Position numbers and translations under genes: made by a program. A DNA stretch of 64,000 bases from an uncultured Clostridia bacterium. Its GTDB lineage: Bacteria; Bacillota; Clostridia; TANB77; CAG-508. The notes beneath the pieces were generated by a model that ran no database searches, had not been told where the DNA came from, and saw nothing but the letters and a program-made list of their open reading frames with translations. The stretch spans positions 1-64,000 of the forward strand of contig CAKPHJ010000003.1 in NCBI GenBank assembly GCA_934157205.1, given 5' to 3'. Positions 37,068-47,505 of this stretch are shown here, piece by piece; position 1 is the stretch's first letter, and each line of letters opens with the position of its first letter.

Positions 37068-38747
37068 TTTTAAAACTATTCCTACACAATGTGTTAAATA
37101 AACTCTTGTATTTTTCACTTCATCATTTTCATCTAAAATTTTGTTTTCATTATAGAAAACACTAAAAGCTTTTGCTAAATCTATTAAATATCTTGATAAT
37201 ATAGATGGTTCTTCTTTATTTGTAACTTGATTTAATGTTTCTTCAAAAGAGTATATTAGTTTTAATACATTTTGTGAATAGTTATCTTCCAAATATTTTT
37301 CTTTTACTTCACTTGAAAGCGGTATGTATTTTGCTTTTTCTAATACGCTTTTTATACGTACATATGTATATTGAATGTATGGTCCTGTTTCGCCTTGGAA
37401 ATTTAGAATTTGATTCCAGTCAAATATTTCATCTTTTACTCTGCTGTTAGCTAAATCGTTAAATATAACTGCTCCTATTCCAACTTGCTTTGCTATTGTT
37501 TCTTTTTCTTCTGCTGATAATTGTGGATTTTTTTGTTCTATTATTTTTTTTGCTCTTTCAATTGCTTCATTTAATAGGTCTTCAAGTTTTATTATATTTC
37601 CTTCTCTTGTTGACATTTTTCCTGTTGCTAACAATACCATACCAAATGGAACATGTTCTAGTCCTTTTATATATTTTTCGTCTAATCCTAGCAATTTTGC
37701 TGTTTCAAAAACTTGTTTAAAATGTAAAACTTGTTCATATGATGTAACATATATTGCTTTATCAAAGTCATATGTTCTTGCTCTATATAAAATAGCTGCT
37801 AAATCCCTTGTTGCATAAGTTGTAGATCCATTTGTTTTTTGAATTATACATGGAGTGTTTATTCCTTTTTCTTCTAAGTCAATTATTTTTGCTCCTTGTG
37901 ATTCTACTAATTTTCCTGTGTTTTGTAAAATTTTTATTACTTCTGGCATTTTATCTGAATAAAATGCTTCTCCATTCCATGAGTCAAATTTGCTTCCTAA
38001 TAGGTCATATACTTTTTGGAATTCTTTCAAGCTTAGTTTTCTAAATTTTTCCCATATTTCTACACAGTATGGATCTCCATCTTCTAATTTTTTAAAGTTG
38101 TTTCTGCATATTTCTAGTATTTCTTCATCTTCTTTGCATGCATTGTTTATTCTTACATATATTTTTGTAAGTTCATTTATTGGGTCTTTTTCAATATTGT
38201 ATTCTTTTCCCCACATTTTATATCCTTCTATAAGCTTTCCAAATTGTGTTCCATAGTCTCCTATATGGTTTATACCTATTGTATTATATCCTAAATATTT
38301 ATAAACATTATATAATGCTCCTCCTATAACTGTTGAACGTAAGTGCCCAATATGAAAAGGTTTTGCAATGTTTGGTGCTGAATAATCTATAACTATATTT
38401 TTTCCTTCTCCAATTTTAGATTTACCATATTCTTCGTTATTGTCAAATTCTTTTATTATTTCATTTGTAAATGTTTGTTTATTTAGGTAAAAATTTATAT
38501 ATCCACCAATAACATCAATTTTCTCAATAATATTTTGATTTTCTAAATTCATATTTAATTTTTCTTTTATTTCTTCTGCAATTGCTATAGGTGATTTTTT
38601 TAGAATTTTTGCTAATTTAAAACATGGAAATGAATAATCTCCTTTTGTTGTATCTTTTGGAGTTTCTATGTATGTTGCTAATTCTGATTCACTAATATTT
38701 ATAACTTCAGATATTTTTTTAGCTATTTCTTGTTTAAATTGTACCAT
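37023..38747 (-). CDS. argS: Arginyl-tRNA synthetase
   Basis: The enzyme charges tRNA-Arg. The 574-aa class I synthetase has NIAKPFHIGHLRSTVIG (HIGH motif near residue 130), KMSTREGN in place of KMSKS (near 375) and a C-terminal anticodon-binding domain ending KKGAELLGMQMPNKM. AAAGGAGAAT precedes the ATG. Its 3' end has been duplicated beyond the AbiE module. As the enzyme that charges Arg isoacceptors, it is of interest for the unusual CGG usage here, though nothing in it looks abnormal. Confidence 0.98.
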   Translation of the reverse strand: MVQFKQEIAKKISEVINISESELATYIETPKDTTKGDYSFPCFKLAKILKKSPIAIAEEIKEKLNMNLENQNIIEKIDVIGGYINFYLNKQTFTNEIIKEFDNNEEYGKSKIGEGKNIVIDYSAPNIAKPFHIGHLRSTVIGGALYNVYKYLGYNTIGINHIGDYGTQFGKLIEGYKMWGKEYNIEKDPINELTKIYVRINNACKEDEEILEICRNNFKKLEDGDPYCVEIWEKFRKLSLKEFQKVYDLLGSKFDSWNGEAFYSDKMPEVIKILQNTGKLVESQGAKIIDLEEKGINTPCIIQKTNGSTTYATRDLAAILYRARTYDFDKAIYVTSYEQVLHFKQVFETAKLLGLDEKYIKGLEHVPFGMVLLATGKMSTREGNIIKLEDLLNEAIERAKKIIEQKNPQLSAEEKETIAKQVGIGAVIFNDLANSRVKDEIFDWNQILNFQGETGPYIQYTYVRIKSVLEKAKYIPLSSEVKEKYLEDNYSQNVLKLIYSFEETLNQVTNKEEPSILSRYLIDLAKAFSVFYNENKILDENDEVKNTRVYLTHCVGIVLKKGAELLGMQMPNKM

Positions 38748-38776
38748 TTAAAGGATTCTCCTTTCTCATATTTTTT

Positions 38777-38845
38777 GTTACAATTCGCAGGCTTAACATA
38801 TTGGTTTAATTTTTTTAATGAATAATTTTTACTACGAATTGTAAC
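38777..38845. repeat. TTACAATT-type intergenic hairpin, copy 2
   Basis: GTTACAATTCG and CGAATTGTAAC (11 bp) flank about 47 bases between galE and argS. It belongs with the elements at 24558 and 47506. Confidence 0.6.
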
Positions 38846-38864
38846 AATTGCATTATTATAATTA

Positions 38865-39878
38865 TTATTTATTTTTTTCTCTAGATATAATATAATTCCA
38901 TGAATCTTTGCACATGTCTTCTAAATTTTTTTGTGCTGTCCAACCAAGTTCTTCTTTTGCTTTTGTTGGGTCTGCATAACATGTTGCAATGTCTCCTGGT
39001 CTTCTTTCTGTTATTTTATATTGCACCTTTTTTCCTGTTGAATTTTCAAAGGCTTTTACCATGTCTAGTACGCTATATCCTGTTCCAGTACCCAAATTGT
39101 ATATATACATTCCTGTTTTTTCTTTTTCAAGTTTTTCCAAAGCTTTTATATGTCCTTTAGCAAGATCTACTACATGAATATAATCTCTAACTCCTGTTCC
39201 GTCTGGTGTATCATAGTCATTTCCAAATATAGATAATTCTTTAAGTTCTCCATTTGCTACTCTTACTATATAAGGCATTAAGTTGTTTGGTATTCCTTGT
39301 GGCTCTTCTCCTATAAGACCACTTTCATGTGAACCTACTGGGTTAAAGTATCTTAATATGCATATATCCCATGTGTTGTCTGATTTATATATGTCTTGTA
39401 ATATTTGTTCTATAAATAGTTTTGTTGTACCATATGGATTTGTTGTTCCACCTATTTTGCATTCTTCTGTTAAAGGTATTTTTTCTGGTTCACCATACAC
39501 TGTTGCAGATGAACTAAATATGAATTTTTTGCAATTATATTTTCTCATAGTGTCTAATAATACAAGTGCTCCTGAAATATTGTTTGTGTAATATTCTATT
39601 GGTTTTTGTACAGATTCGCCAACTGCTTTGTATCCTGCAAAGTTTATAACTGATTCTATGTCATTTTCTTCAAATACTTTTTCTAATTTTTCTCTGTCCA
39701 TATAGTTTATTTCGTAAAATTTAAAATTTTTCCCTGTAATTTTCTTTATTGCTTCTAGAACTTTTGGTGAACTGTTTGAAAAATTATCAACAATTACAAT
39801 TTCTTTTCCTTTTTTTAATAATTCTACAGCAGTATGACTTCCTATATAACCTGCTCCTCCTGGTAATAAAATAGCCAT
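38865..39878 (-). CDS. galE: UDP-glucose 4-epimerase
   Basis: The enzyme interconverts UDP-glucose and UDP-galactose, supplying UDP-galactose to glf. The 337-aa protein has [25 protein letters not shown], the catalytic YGTTK, and the C-terminal [22 protein letters not shown]. It is separated from the polysaccharide locus by argS and the AbiE module. GAGAGGAA precedes the ATG. Confidence 0.97.
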   Translation of the reverse strand: MAILLPGGAGYIGSHTAVELLKKGKEIVIVDNFSNSSPKVLEAIKKITGKNFKFYEINYMDREKLEKVFEENDIESVINFAGYKAVGESVQKPIEYYTNNISGALVLLDTMRKYNCKKFIFSSSATVYGEPEKIPLTEECKIGGTTNPYGTTKLFIEQILQDIYKSDNTWDICILRYFNPVGSHESGLIGEEPQGIPNNLMPYIVRVANGELKELSIFGNDYDTPDGTGVRDYIHVVDLAKGHIKALEKLEKEKTGMYIYNLGTGTGYSVLDMVKAFENSTGKKVQYKITERRPGDIATCYADPTKAKEELGWTAQKNLEDMCKDSWNYIISREKNK

Positions 39879-39905
39879 TTAAATCACATTCCTCTCTTTT
39901 ATATA

Positions 39906-41300
39906 TTAATTTTTCTTTTTTACTTCAGTTTTTCCTTGTGGTAAATCTTTTACTTCATAACCTTTTTCTTCAATTTTGTTTCTTAATTCATCAGATTTGC
40001 TCCAATTTTTAGAATTTCTTGCTATTTTTCTTTCTTCTACTAGTTCTAAAACATCTGCTGGTATTTCTGCTTGTTTTTTTTCTGTTTCTTCACTTATTTT
40101 TAGTCCTAATACTGTGTCAAATTTTTCTAATAGCATAGCAATTTTTTTTGATTTTTTTTCATATCTTACAGCTTCCCAAACAACACTCATAGCAAGTGGC
40201 ATATTTAGGTCATCATTTATTGCCTTATGAAATCTGTTTTCTAAGTCTTTTATAATACCGTCTTCTATTTCTTCTGTTCCATTTAAGTGTGCTTTATATC
40301 CAGACCTTAGTCTTTCTAATGATTTTGATGCACTTTCTATTCCTTCCCATGTAAAATTCAATTTGTTTCTATAGTGACATGAATAACTAAATAACCTATA
40401 TACTAATGGATCATATCCTCTTTCAATTAAGTCTTTTATTAAATATACATTTCCTAATGATTTTGACATTTTTCCACCATTTATTAATAAATATTCTCCA
40501 TGTAGCCAATATCTCGCTGGTATTTTTCCACATGCTCCTTTACTTTGTGCTATTTCGTTTTCATGATGTGTAGGTATTAAATCAATTCCCCCAGTATGAA
40601 TATCAAATTGTTCTCCTAAGTATTTTTTACCCATGGCTGAGCATTCTATATGCCAGCCTGGATAACTTGGGCCCCATGGGCTATCCCATTTCATAAGGTG
40701 TTCTTTTGGTGCTTTTATCCATAATGCAAAATCGTATGGATTTTTCTTTTCATGGTCAATTTCGACTCTTGCTCCAGATTTCTGTTCTTTTAAATTTACT
40801 CCAGATAATATTCCATATTTGTCTAATTTTGAAACATCAAAATATATTGCTGTTGATGTTTCATATGCATAACCATTTTTTATTAGTTTTTGAACATATT
40901 CAAGCATTTCTGGTATATGGTCTGTTGCTTTACATACTATTTCTGGTGTTTCAATATTTAAATATTTTAAGTCTTGAAAAAATAAGTCTGTGTAATATTT
41001 TGCTATTTCTAATGGAGTTTTATGTTCTTCTCTTGCAGACTTCAGCATTTTGTCTTCGCCTTCGTCTCCATCTGAAACCAAATGTCCAACATCTGTTATA
41101 TTCATTGCATGTTTTATTTTGTATCCATTATATCTTAACACTTTTCTTAAAACATCTTGAAATATATTTGTTCTCATATTTCCAATTGTTGCATTTTTAT
41201 ATACTGTTGGTCCACATGAGTATATTCTTACTTCATTTGGTTCTAATGGTTCAAATTTTTCTTTTTTCTTCGTAAGTGTGTTGTAAAAATATATATCCAT
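39906..41300 (-). CDS. cysS: Cysteinyl-tRNA synthetase
   Basis: The enzyme charges tRNA-Cys. The 464-aa protein has SCGPTVYKNATIGNMRTN, where TIGN stands in place of the usual HIGN or HIGH. Other landmarks are the zinc-site segment WHIECSAMGKKYLG with GIDLIPTHHENEIAQS, and KMSKSLGN near residue 268. The changed first residue of the HIGH motif is notable; the rest is standard. It lies between the PBP gene and galE. Confidence 0.97.
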   Translation of the reverse strand: MDIYFYNTLTKKKEKFEPLEPNEVRIYSCGPTVYKNATIGNMRTNIFQDVLRKVLRYNGYKIKHAMNITDVGHLVSDGDEGEDKMLKSAREEHKTPLEIAKYYTDLFFQDLKYLNIETPEIVCKATDHIPEMLEYVQKLIKNGYAYETSTAIYFDVSKLDKYGILSGVNLKEQKSGARVEIDHEKKNPYDFALWIKAPKEHLMKWDSPWGPSYPGWHIECSAMGKKYLGEQFDIHTGGIDLIPTHHENEIAQSKGACGKIPARYWLHGEYLLINGGKMSKSLGNVYLIKDLIERGYDPLVYRLFSYSCHYRNKLNFTWEGIESASKSLERLRSGYKAHLNGTEEIEDGIIKDLENRFHKAINDDLNMPLAMSVVWEAVRYEKKSKKIAMLLEKFDTVLGLKISEETEKKQAEIPADVLELVEERKIARNSKNWSKSDELRNKIEEKGYEVKDLPQGKTEVKKKN

Positions 41301-41356
41301 AATACAAATTTCCCTTATAAATTATTTAGGTTTTTTTAAACCTATAAAACTCTATT

Positions 41357-44107
41357 TTATTGTGCTGCAGTTTCATTTTTGCTTGTGTCTTCTGTGTTTG
41401 TTGTATTTTCTACTGTATTAGCTGTATTTTCAGTTGTGTTTGCTACAGTATTTTTACTAGTGTTTGTAGTATTTTTTGTTGTATTGGTTACTGTATTTTC
41501 AGTTTTTTCAGTTTTTTCTGTTTCTTTTGGCTTTGTATGTAAAGTACATACTCCTTCAATTTTTTTCTTTCCAGATGATGAACTTCCATTTACTGGTTTC
41601 CATAAATTTAATTGTTCTTTAGGTATTACTGCTCCATAATAGTTAGTTCTAACAGTACAATATTGTGAACAATATGCTGTTGCTATTTTATTAGATTCTG
41701 AACAAATAGTTTGAGAACCATGACCTTGACATTTTTCTGGTAAGTTGTCTGATGTGAATATTTCTTTGTATGTACTGCTACAACCTGTTGTAGCTAAACA
41801 GCCTGTTGTTTTACATACAGTTTGTTCTACTATTCCATCTGGTTTTATAAATGTTGCACTTGCTAAATTTTTGTGAATATCTGTCATAACAGCATCCCAT
41901 ATTTGACCTGCTGGGTTTGTTCCACCATATTTAACTTCTTCTTGATTATCATATCCATACCAACATGCTGCTGCATAATATGGTGTGAATCCGCATAACC
42001 ATCTATCATAGCTATTATCTGTTGTACCAGTTTTAGCTGCTACATCCATTCCAGAAATTGCACAATATGTTGCTGTTCCATTTTTTACTGGTTCTTGCAA
42101 TATTGATTTTGTAATATATGCATTTTGTTCTGATATTACTCTACGTTTTTCTTGATTTGGTGTTAATACAGTGTTTCCACTTGAATCAACCACTTTTGTA
42201 TAGAATGTTGGTGTTATATATTCTCCATCATTTGCAATTGTAGCATATGCTGCTGCCATTTCTAATGGGCTTATACCATCTGAAATTCCACCTATTGCAA
42301 GTGGTAAGCTTTCATCATCTTTTTTAGCATCTTCACCTGTTTTATATAAACTTGATATCCCAAAATTTCTTAAATAATCTATAGATTTTCCTGGTGTTAA
42401 TTCTCTCATTATTTTTACTTCTGGAACATTTTTTGATTTTGCAATAATATATCTGATGTTTTGTAATCCATCATAGTCTTTTCCATCATTTTTAGGCTGA
42501 TATCCATTAAAATCTGTTAAAACATCATCATATACTGTTGCAGCTGTTATTATTTTTTCTTGTAGAGCTGGTGCAATATCTGCAATTGGTTTTATACTTG
42601 ACCCTGGTTGTCTTTTTATTTGTGTTGCTCTATTTAAATTAGCCCCAGTTTTTTCTCCAAGTCCTCCAGATACGCCCAAAACATTTCCTGTTTTATAGTC
42701 TATAACTACCATTGCTGCTTGTGTATGATCATTTAGTGTTTTTCCTGTTTTGTCTTTTTCATATCCTTTTACTTGATATTTTGTTTTTGCTGTTTCTTCT
42801 TCAAGTCTAGCTTGTATATTTTTGTCTACAGTAGAATAAATTGTTAGTCCACTACCATATACATAATTTTTTGCAAGTTCTCTAGATATGTCTTTTTCAT
42901 TCATTACTTGATCTATAACTTGTTCTATTATTGCATCTGTATGGTATGAATAATTTGTTCCACTGCTTAGCTCTCCTTTTGAAAATGGTAAACCATTTTC
43001 AACTTTTGCAACTGCTGCATCATATTCTTCTTGATTTTCTATGTATTTTAAGTCTTTCATCTTTTTTAGAACTGTTAATGTTCTTTTCTTTATTTTTTCT
43101 GAATTGTCCTTTGATGAATCAAATGGATCATATCCGTTTGGCGAATGATTTATACCTGCCATAAAAGCACATTCTGCTAAATCTAAATCTTTTGCACTTT
43201 TATTAAAATAATATTCAGCTCCAAGTTCTACACCATGTATATTGTTTGAACCTACGAATAATATGTTTAAATATAATTCTAATATTTGATTTTTAGATAT
43301 CATTCTTTCTACTTGATATGCTTTTGTCCATTCTTTAACCTTTCTAAAGATTCCTGCAATCCCTGATGTTTCGTCATCTTTAGTTATGTTTTTTACTAGC
43401 TGTTGAGTTATAGTACTTCCACCGTAAGAACTATTTCCCATTAATGTTTTTACTATTGCTCCTGCTGTTCTTTTTAAGTCTACACCACTATGCTTGTAAA
43501 ATCTTTCGTCTTCTATTGCAACATATGCTTTTGGCAAATAATCTGCCATATCTGCTAATGTTATTATTTTTCTTTTTTCATCTCCACTTAGGTTTGCTAT
43601 AACCTCTCCATTTGTATCAACAACTACAGAATTTGCTGACCCTATAGTTAGTTCTTTTTTGCTTATTTCAAATTCGTCCCCAAATAAGCCGAAAAACATT
43701 CCTGCAAAAACCCCTGCACCTATTACACATGCTAGTAATATGATTATTATTAATATTTTTATTGCCATTTTTAGTTTTGAATGTTTATTTTTATTCTTGT
43801 TTTGTCTTTTTTTGTTTTCTCTATTTCTTTCTCTATCTTTATTTTTATATTCTATTTTTTCAAATGGTTCTATTTCATTTTTGTAATTTGATGTTCTCAT
43901 ATTCGCACTTGTTGATGGCCTTGTTCTTTGATTTCTTGTTCCACTTCTACCAAAATGAGTTCTTGTAGCTTTTGGATTTCTACTATTTCTATTGTTTCTA
44001 CTATTTTTACTATTTCTGCTATGTGTTATGTGTGATTGCTTTTTCCTTGAAACTGGAACTTTGTATGGTCTTGTTCTTTCATTATTTTCATCTTCTCGAT
44101 TTGGCAT
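41357..44107 (-). CDS. Class A penicillin-binding protein (PBP1A-type)
   Basis: The 916-aa bifunctional peptidoglycan synthase has a basic cytoplasmic N-terminus of about 110 residues, one membrane segment and a GT51 transglycosylase domain. The latter includes VAIEDERFYKHSGVD, GGSTITQQLVKN and ELYLNILFVGSN. The transpeptidase domain has catalytic QPGSSIKPIADIAP and KTGTTDNSYD. A Cys-containing extension follows and the tail is repeats of ENTxNTxxN-type Thr/Asn, probably a wall-spanning or disordered region. Confidence 0.96.
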   Translation of the reverse strand: MPNREDENNERTRPYKVPVSRKKQSHITHSRNSKNSRNNRNSRNPKATRTHFGRSGTRNQRTRPSTSANMRTSNYKNEIEPFEKIEYKNKDRERNRENKKRQNKNKNKHSKLKMAIKILIIIILLACVIGAGVFAGMFFGLFGDEFEISKKELTIGSANSVVVDTNGEVIANLSGDEKRKIITLADMADYLPKAYVAIEDERFYKHSGVDLKRTAGAIVKTLMGNSSYGGSTITQQLVKNITKDDETSGIAGIFRKVKEWTKAYQVERMISKNQILELYLNILFVGSNNIHGVELGAEYYFNKSAKDLDLAECAFMAGINHSPNGYDPFDSSKDNSEKIKKRTLTVLKKMKDLKYIENQEEYDAAVAKVENGLPFSKGELSSGTNYSYHTDAIIEQVIDQVMNEKDISRELAKNYVYGSGLTIYSTVDKNIQARLEEETAKTKYQVKGYEKDKTGKTLNDHTQAAMVVIDYKTGNVLGVSGGLGEKTGANLNRATQIKRQPGSSIKPIADIAPALQEKIITAATVYDDVLTDFNGYQPKNDGKDYDGLQNIRYIIAKSKNVPEVKIMRELTPGKSIDYLRNFGISSLYKTGEDAKKDDESLPLAIGGISDGISPLEMAAAYATIANDGEYITPTFYTKVVDSSGNTVLTPNQEKRRVISEQNAYITKSILQEPVKNGTATYCAISGMDVAAKTGTTDNSYDRWLCGFTPYYAAACWYGYDNQEEVKYGGTNPAGQIWDAVMTDIHKNLASATFIKPDGIVEQTVCKTTGCLATTGCSSTYKEIFTSDNLPEKCQGHGSQTICSESNKIATAYCSQYCTVRTNYYGAVIPKEQLNLWKPVNGSSSSGKKKIEGVCTLHTKPKETEKTEKTENTVTNTTKNTTNTSKNTVANTTENTANTVENTTNTEDTSKNETAAQ

Positions 44108-44204
44108 TCTACTCCCTCCTTGCCATTGTGTTTTGATGTTTATATTATATTATACTTTTTTGAAAAAAGAAAGGTTTTTGCAATTTTTTTACTTATCTTT
44201 AATT

Positions 44205-45197
44205 TTATTTTATGACACTTTTAATAAAATTCTTTAAATACTCTTTATCTAATTTAAATAAATAAAAACAAGCCTTTTCTAAACCAGTCATTATTGAAAC
44301 AAGTTTTCCTTCATCTACTAAATTTAATTCTTTTTCCATTTTACAATAATAATTGTATATTTCGTTTTCAAACAATTCAAAGTCTTTTATTCTTATTGAC
44401 CAAAAACTCATTTTTATTACCACATTGACAATTGAATAAACATTATATAAATCCAAATCGTTATGATTATTTTTCAAATCATAATATCTTTCAAACACTG
44501 CATTTATGTAATCATTTATGCCTTCTCTAGTTATATTATTTACTATACTTTCACATCTTTGGTAGTAGTGGTACATAGGCACTGGATTATATATGATTTT
44601 ATTTGCTTTTTCAAATAATTTATAAGTAGTAGATATGTCTTCATAAAGTCTTCCTACAGGAAATAATATATTTTCAAACAATTTTCTTTTAAATAATTTT
44701 ACTGTTACATAGTTTCCTATATTTTTATCATATAAAAGTTGTTCTAATGCCTGCTTTTTATCCATTATTATGTATTTAACTTCGTTTTTTTTAGTTTCAT
44801 CATTTACTTTATATGTTTCTATTAAATCACACATAGATATTTCACATTGATATTTTTCTGCTCCATTAATTAGTATTTTAAACATATCTTTGTCTATGTA
44901 ATCATCACTATCTACAAAACCAATATAATCTCCAGTTGCTTTTTTTATTCCAGTATTTCTAGTATCTGATACTCCTGTGTGTTTTTTGTCTATTACAATT
45001 ATTCTATTATCTATATTTTTATATTTATTGCATATATTTAAACTATTATCAGTAGATCCGTCATTTACTAATATAATTTCAATATTTTTGTATTCTTGTT
45101 TTATTATGCTTTGTATGCATTGCTCTAGATATTGTTCTGTGTTATAAATTGGAACTATAATACTAATTTTATTATTTTGTTTTATTAAATCTGACAT
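44205..45197 (-). CDS. Family 2 glycosyltransferase
   Basis: The 330-aa enzyme has ISIIVPIYNTEQYLEQCIQS, NDGSTDNSLNICNKYKN, GVSDTRNTGIKKATGDYIGF and DSDDYIDKDMF. It is close in sequence to the glycosyltransferase at 31338, suggesting a common origin. It stands apart from the main polysaccharide locus, beside a YdcF-like gene. Confidence 0.93.
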   Translation of the reverse strand: MSDLIKQNNKISIIVPIYNTEQYLEQCIQSIIKQEYKNIEIILVNDGSTDNSLNICNKYKNIDNRIIVIDKKHTGVSDTRNTGIKKATGDYIGFVDSDDYIDKDMFKILINGAEKYQCEISMCDLIETYKVNDETKKNEVKYIIMDKKQALEQLLYDKNIGNYVTVKLFKRKLFENILFPVGRLYEDISTTYKLFEKANKIIYNPVPMYHYYQRCESIVNNITREGINDYINAVFERYYDLKNNHNDLDLYNVYSIVNVVIKMSFWSIRIKDFELFENEIYNYYCKMEKELNLVDEGKLVSIMTGLEKACFYLFKLDKEYLKNFIKSVIK

Positions 45198-45250
45198 TTT
45201 ATTCCTCCATTATATTGATAATGAATTTGTTTATTACTATTATTCTATAT

Positions 45251-45940
45251 TTATAAAACTTTATTTAATTTCATTTCAATATTTTTCTTATCTCCTTCGT
45301 CTTCTATATTTTTCAAAACAAATTTATTATATCCTCTTTTTACCAAAATTTCATATGCATTCCACACCTCTTGTGGAATTTCCATTTTTATTTGCCATCC
45401 TTTTTCGTAAAATAATTTCATTCGTTGAATATCTCCAACCAAAACATTAATCCATTCATCACCTTGTCTTTTATAATATTCTTCACAACTAATATTTTCT
45501 GAATGAATTATAACATCATATTCTGGCATAATTTTCTTAAATGCTGCATATGTTCTCTTTTCACTATAGGGCTTACACACAACTATACATGATTTTATAT
45601 TTAAATTTTCTTTTTCTATTAATTTTTTTGAAAACCTAAAATTATCTCCTGTATTTGTTGATTCTTTTTCTAAATATATATTTTTTCTTGGAATTCCTTT
45701 TTTAGTTGCAATTTCTGCAAATTTTTCCGCTTCTGTTTTGTTCCATAATTTATATGTAATTTTCCCTAAACCTCCAGAAAATATTATTTTGTTAGCATAC
45801 CCTTTTAAATATAATTCAGATGTAACATTAGCAACGTTTATATCTTTTGTTCCTAATCCAATAAGACAATCTGATTTTTTAAGTTCATGATTCATTTTCA
45901 TATAGTCCCATAGAATTTGAATACATTTTATATCTTTCAT
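45251..45940 (-). CDS. YdcF/DUF218 family protein
   Basis: The 229-aa soluble protein has the DUF218 pattern: DCLIGLGTKDINVANVTSEL, NKIIFSGGLGK, then the acid segment LEKESTNTGDNFRFSKKL and SCIVVCKPYSEKRTYAAF. YdcF-like proteins bind nucleotide-like ligands. The biochemical role is not established. No membrane segment is present, unlike SanA-type members. Confidence 0.9.
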   Translation of the reverse strand: MKDIKCIQILWDYMKMNHELKKSDCLIGLGTKDINVANVTSELYLKGYANKIIFSGGLGKITYKLWNKTEAEKFAEIATKKGIPRKNIYLEKESTNTGDNFRFSKKLIEKENLNIKSCIVVCKPYSEKRTYAAFKKIMPEYDVIIHSENISCEEYYKRQGDEWINVLVGDIQRMKLFYEKGWQIKMEIPQEVWNAYEILVKRGYNKFVLKNIEDEGDKKNIEMKLNKVL

Positions 45941-46498
45941 AATTTAAAAACTCCTTCTTTAATTTTGTTTTATTAATTGAATTTATTGCGTTTTCTTCAA
46001 ATTTTTTTATCATATTATCTATATAATTAAAAAATTTTTATTCAACTTTAATAGTATTGTTTTGCTAACTTTTATATTTTTTTATTACACACAAATTATA
46101 TCAAAAATATCCATTTTTTACAATTAAAATTGGCATCTAATCACAAACCTGCGAAAATTTGTTTTTCTTCTATTGATTTTCAATAAATGATATACTAGCA
46201 AACATAGGAAATGAACATTGTAATATATATGTGTGCCACTGCACTAATGAATAAAAATAACAACACATTCTGCTCTCTACCAAATTGCGAATGTGTTATT
46301 ATAACTATATGTAGTGGTAACCGCATTCACTGCGGTTATTCATTGACTTGAATTTATAAATTCGTTTGAGGTTAAAATAATGTTTTTCATATCTTTCCTT
46401 TTCTACCTTCTCTTTATCATCATTAATTACTTTTCCTTGAATATATAATTTCTCCATTTTGTGCTATTAAATAACAAGCATAACGAGTCAATTCATAT
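45941..46498. other. Gap with two inverted repeats and a short possible ORF
   Basis: This 558-base stretch has no convincing full gene. It holds an AACACATTC/GAATGTGTT hairpin (46262-46297), a perfect TAACCGCA/TGCGGTTA hairpin with a 5-base loop (46318-46338), and a 50-codon minus-strand ORF (46305-46457). The cluster of inverted repeats suggests the remains of a mobile element, but no transposase is visible. Confidence 0.5.
46305..46457 (-). CDS. Possible 50-aa ORF, MEKLYIQGK...
   Basis: The ORF reads MEKLYIQGKVINDDKEKVEK and ends with NNRSECGYHYI, where the last part is encoded within the TAACCGCA hairpin. No ribosome binding site is visible and the protein is very basic and polar. It could be the 3' end of a lost gene or no gene at all. 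Confidence 0.3.
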   Translation of the reverse strand: MEKLYIQGKVINDDKEKVEKERYEKHYFNLKRIYKFKSMNNRSECGYHYI

Positions 46499-47113
46499 TT
46501 ATAGTCCTTTATATTCTGTATTATATCCAGAATTTTCAGTAGGTCGTTTAGCATTAGGGTACATTACATCAGTATAAATATCAGTTTGTAATTTCTTTAC
46601 CATATTATATACATCTATATAATTAGAAATGCTATCAATACTTATAGTTTCACTTGTTCCTTTTTGAGACAATTGATTAGTTGTTGCTATTATATCACCC
46701 ACATTAAACATTTGATCAAAAATTCCTCTATGTAAGTTGATATGAGATAATTCAGCAAAAGGCTTAGTATTAATATTTTGTATAAATACTCCTCTCGATA
46801 CATAAATAGCTCTATCTGTAACAATATATGCGGTATTTTTATATCTTCTAGCAGTAAATAAAATGCCACCTAAATACATCCATACTGGCATCATATGAAA
46901 TAGCATAAAAAGAATAATAAAAAATGACATATTCTCAAAATCTTCTACAACAAAAACCTCACCAAAAATGCTAAAATCAAAAATTGTCCATAATAATGCA
47001 AATGGTAATAATGGGTTAAAAATACTTTCAAATATATAACATTTTTTATTTGGTTTACCTTCATATAAAATTTTTTCGTTAGAACCAACTATTTTCTTTA
47101 ATTCTTCTATCAT
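46499..47113 (-). CDS. PH domain (DUF304-type) membrane protein
   Basis: The 204-aa protein has EKILYEGKPNKKCYIFESIF, two hydrophobic segments (about residues 32-52 and 62-85), then NTAYIVTDRAIYVSRGVF and the PH strand pattern ending VGDIIATTNQ. This matches bacterial PH proteins (bPH2, YdbS-like). Function unknown. A GAGGGGGA-type site precedes the ATG. Confidence 0.85.
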   Translation of the reverse strand: MIEELKKIVGSNEKILYEGKPNKKCYIFESIFNPLLPFALLWTIFDFSIFGEVFVVEDFENMSFFIILFMLFHMMPVWMYLGGILFTARRYKNTAYIVTDRAIYVSRGVFIQNINTKPFAELSHINLHRGIFDQMFNVGDIIATTNQLSQKGTSETISIDSISNYIDVYNMVKKLQTDIYTDVMYPNAKRPTENSGYNTEYKGL

Positions 47114-47196
47114 ATTAATTCCCCCTCGTTTCTATTATATATAAAAAAAATTCAAATTTCAATAATTTCATATCTTCAAATTCATTTTCGTTGGTC

Positions 47197-47227
47197 AAAA
47201 AAAGACCGCTTCTTTTTGAAACGGTTT
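47197..47227 (-). terminator. Terminator of tRNA-Leu
   Basis: On the minus strand, AACCGTTTC pairs with GAAGCGGT around a short A-rich loop, followed by a seven-T run. It lies about 85 bases past the tRNA end. Confidence 0.75.
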
Positions 47228-47310
47228 AAGATTTTTGTGTTCGCCAAATTTTTATTAGTTTGGAATCAAGTTATTTCAATACTTTTAAAGAGTTCGACAA
47301 AAACTCGCTT

Positions 47311-47393
47311 TGGTGCCGTTGGTGGGACTCGAACCCACATGGTTTCCCGCTGGATTTTGAATCCAGTGCGTCTGCCAATTCCGCCACAACGGC
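47311..47393 (-). tRNA. tRNA-Leu (CAA)
   Basis: The minus strand folds as a class II tRNA: acceptor GCCGTTG/CAACGGC, anticodon stem CTGGA/TCCAG with loop TTCAAAA giving anticodon CAA, a short variable arm, and T-loop GTTCGAGTC. CCA is encoded. It reads TTG codons. Confidence 0.95.
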
Positions 47394-47505
47394 TTATTTA
47401 TATCGTATAAACAACTTTAACTATATTAACACAAATTAATCAAATTGTCTATAATTTTTAAAAATAAATTCCAAATAAAAATTTAGGATAAGTAAAAAAA
47501 TTTGT

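Noticed and set aside
38748..38864. T-box leader before argS (and before cysS or metG)
   Set aside because: I saw no T-box consensus or specifier loop. The argS upstream hairpin belongs to the TTACAATT family.
40706..41275. 189-codon plus-strand ORF opposite cysS
   Set aside because: Leu/Phe-rich antisense shadow with no start context.
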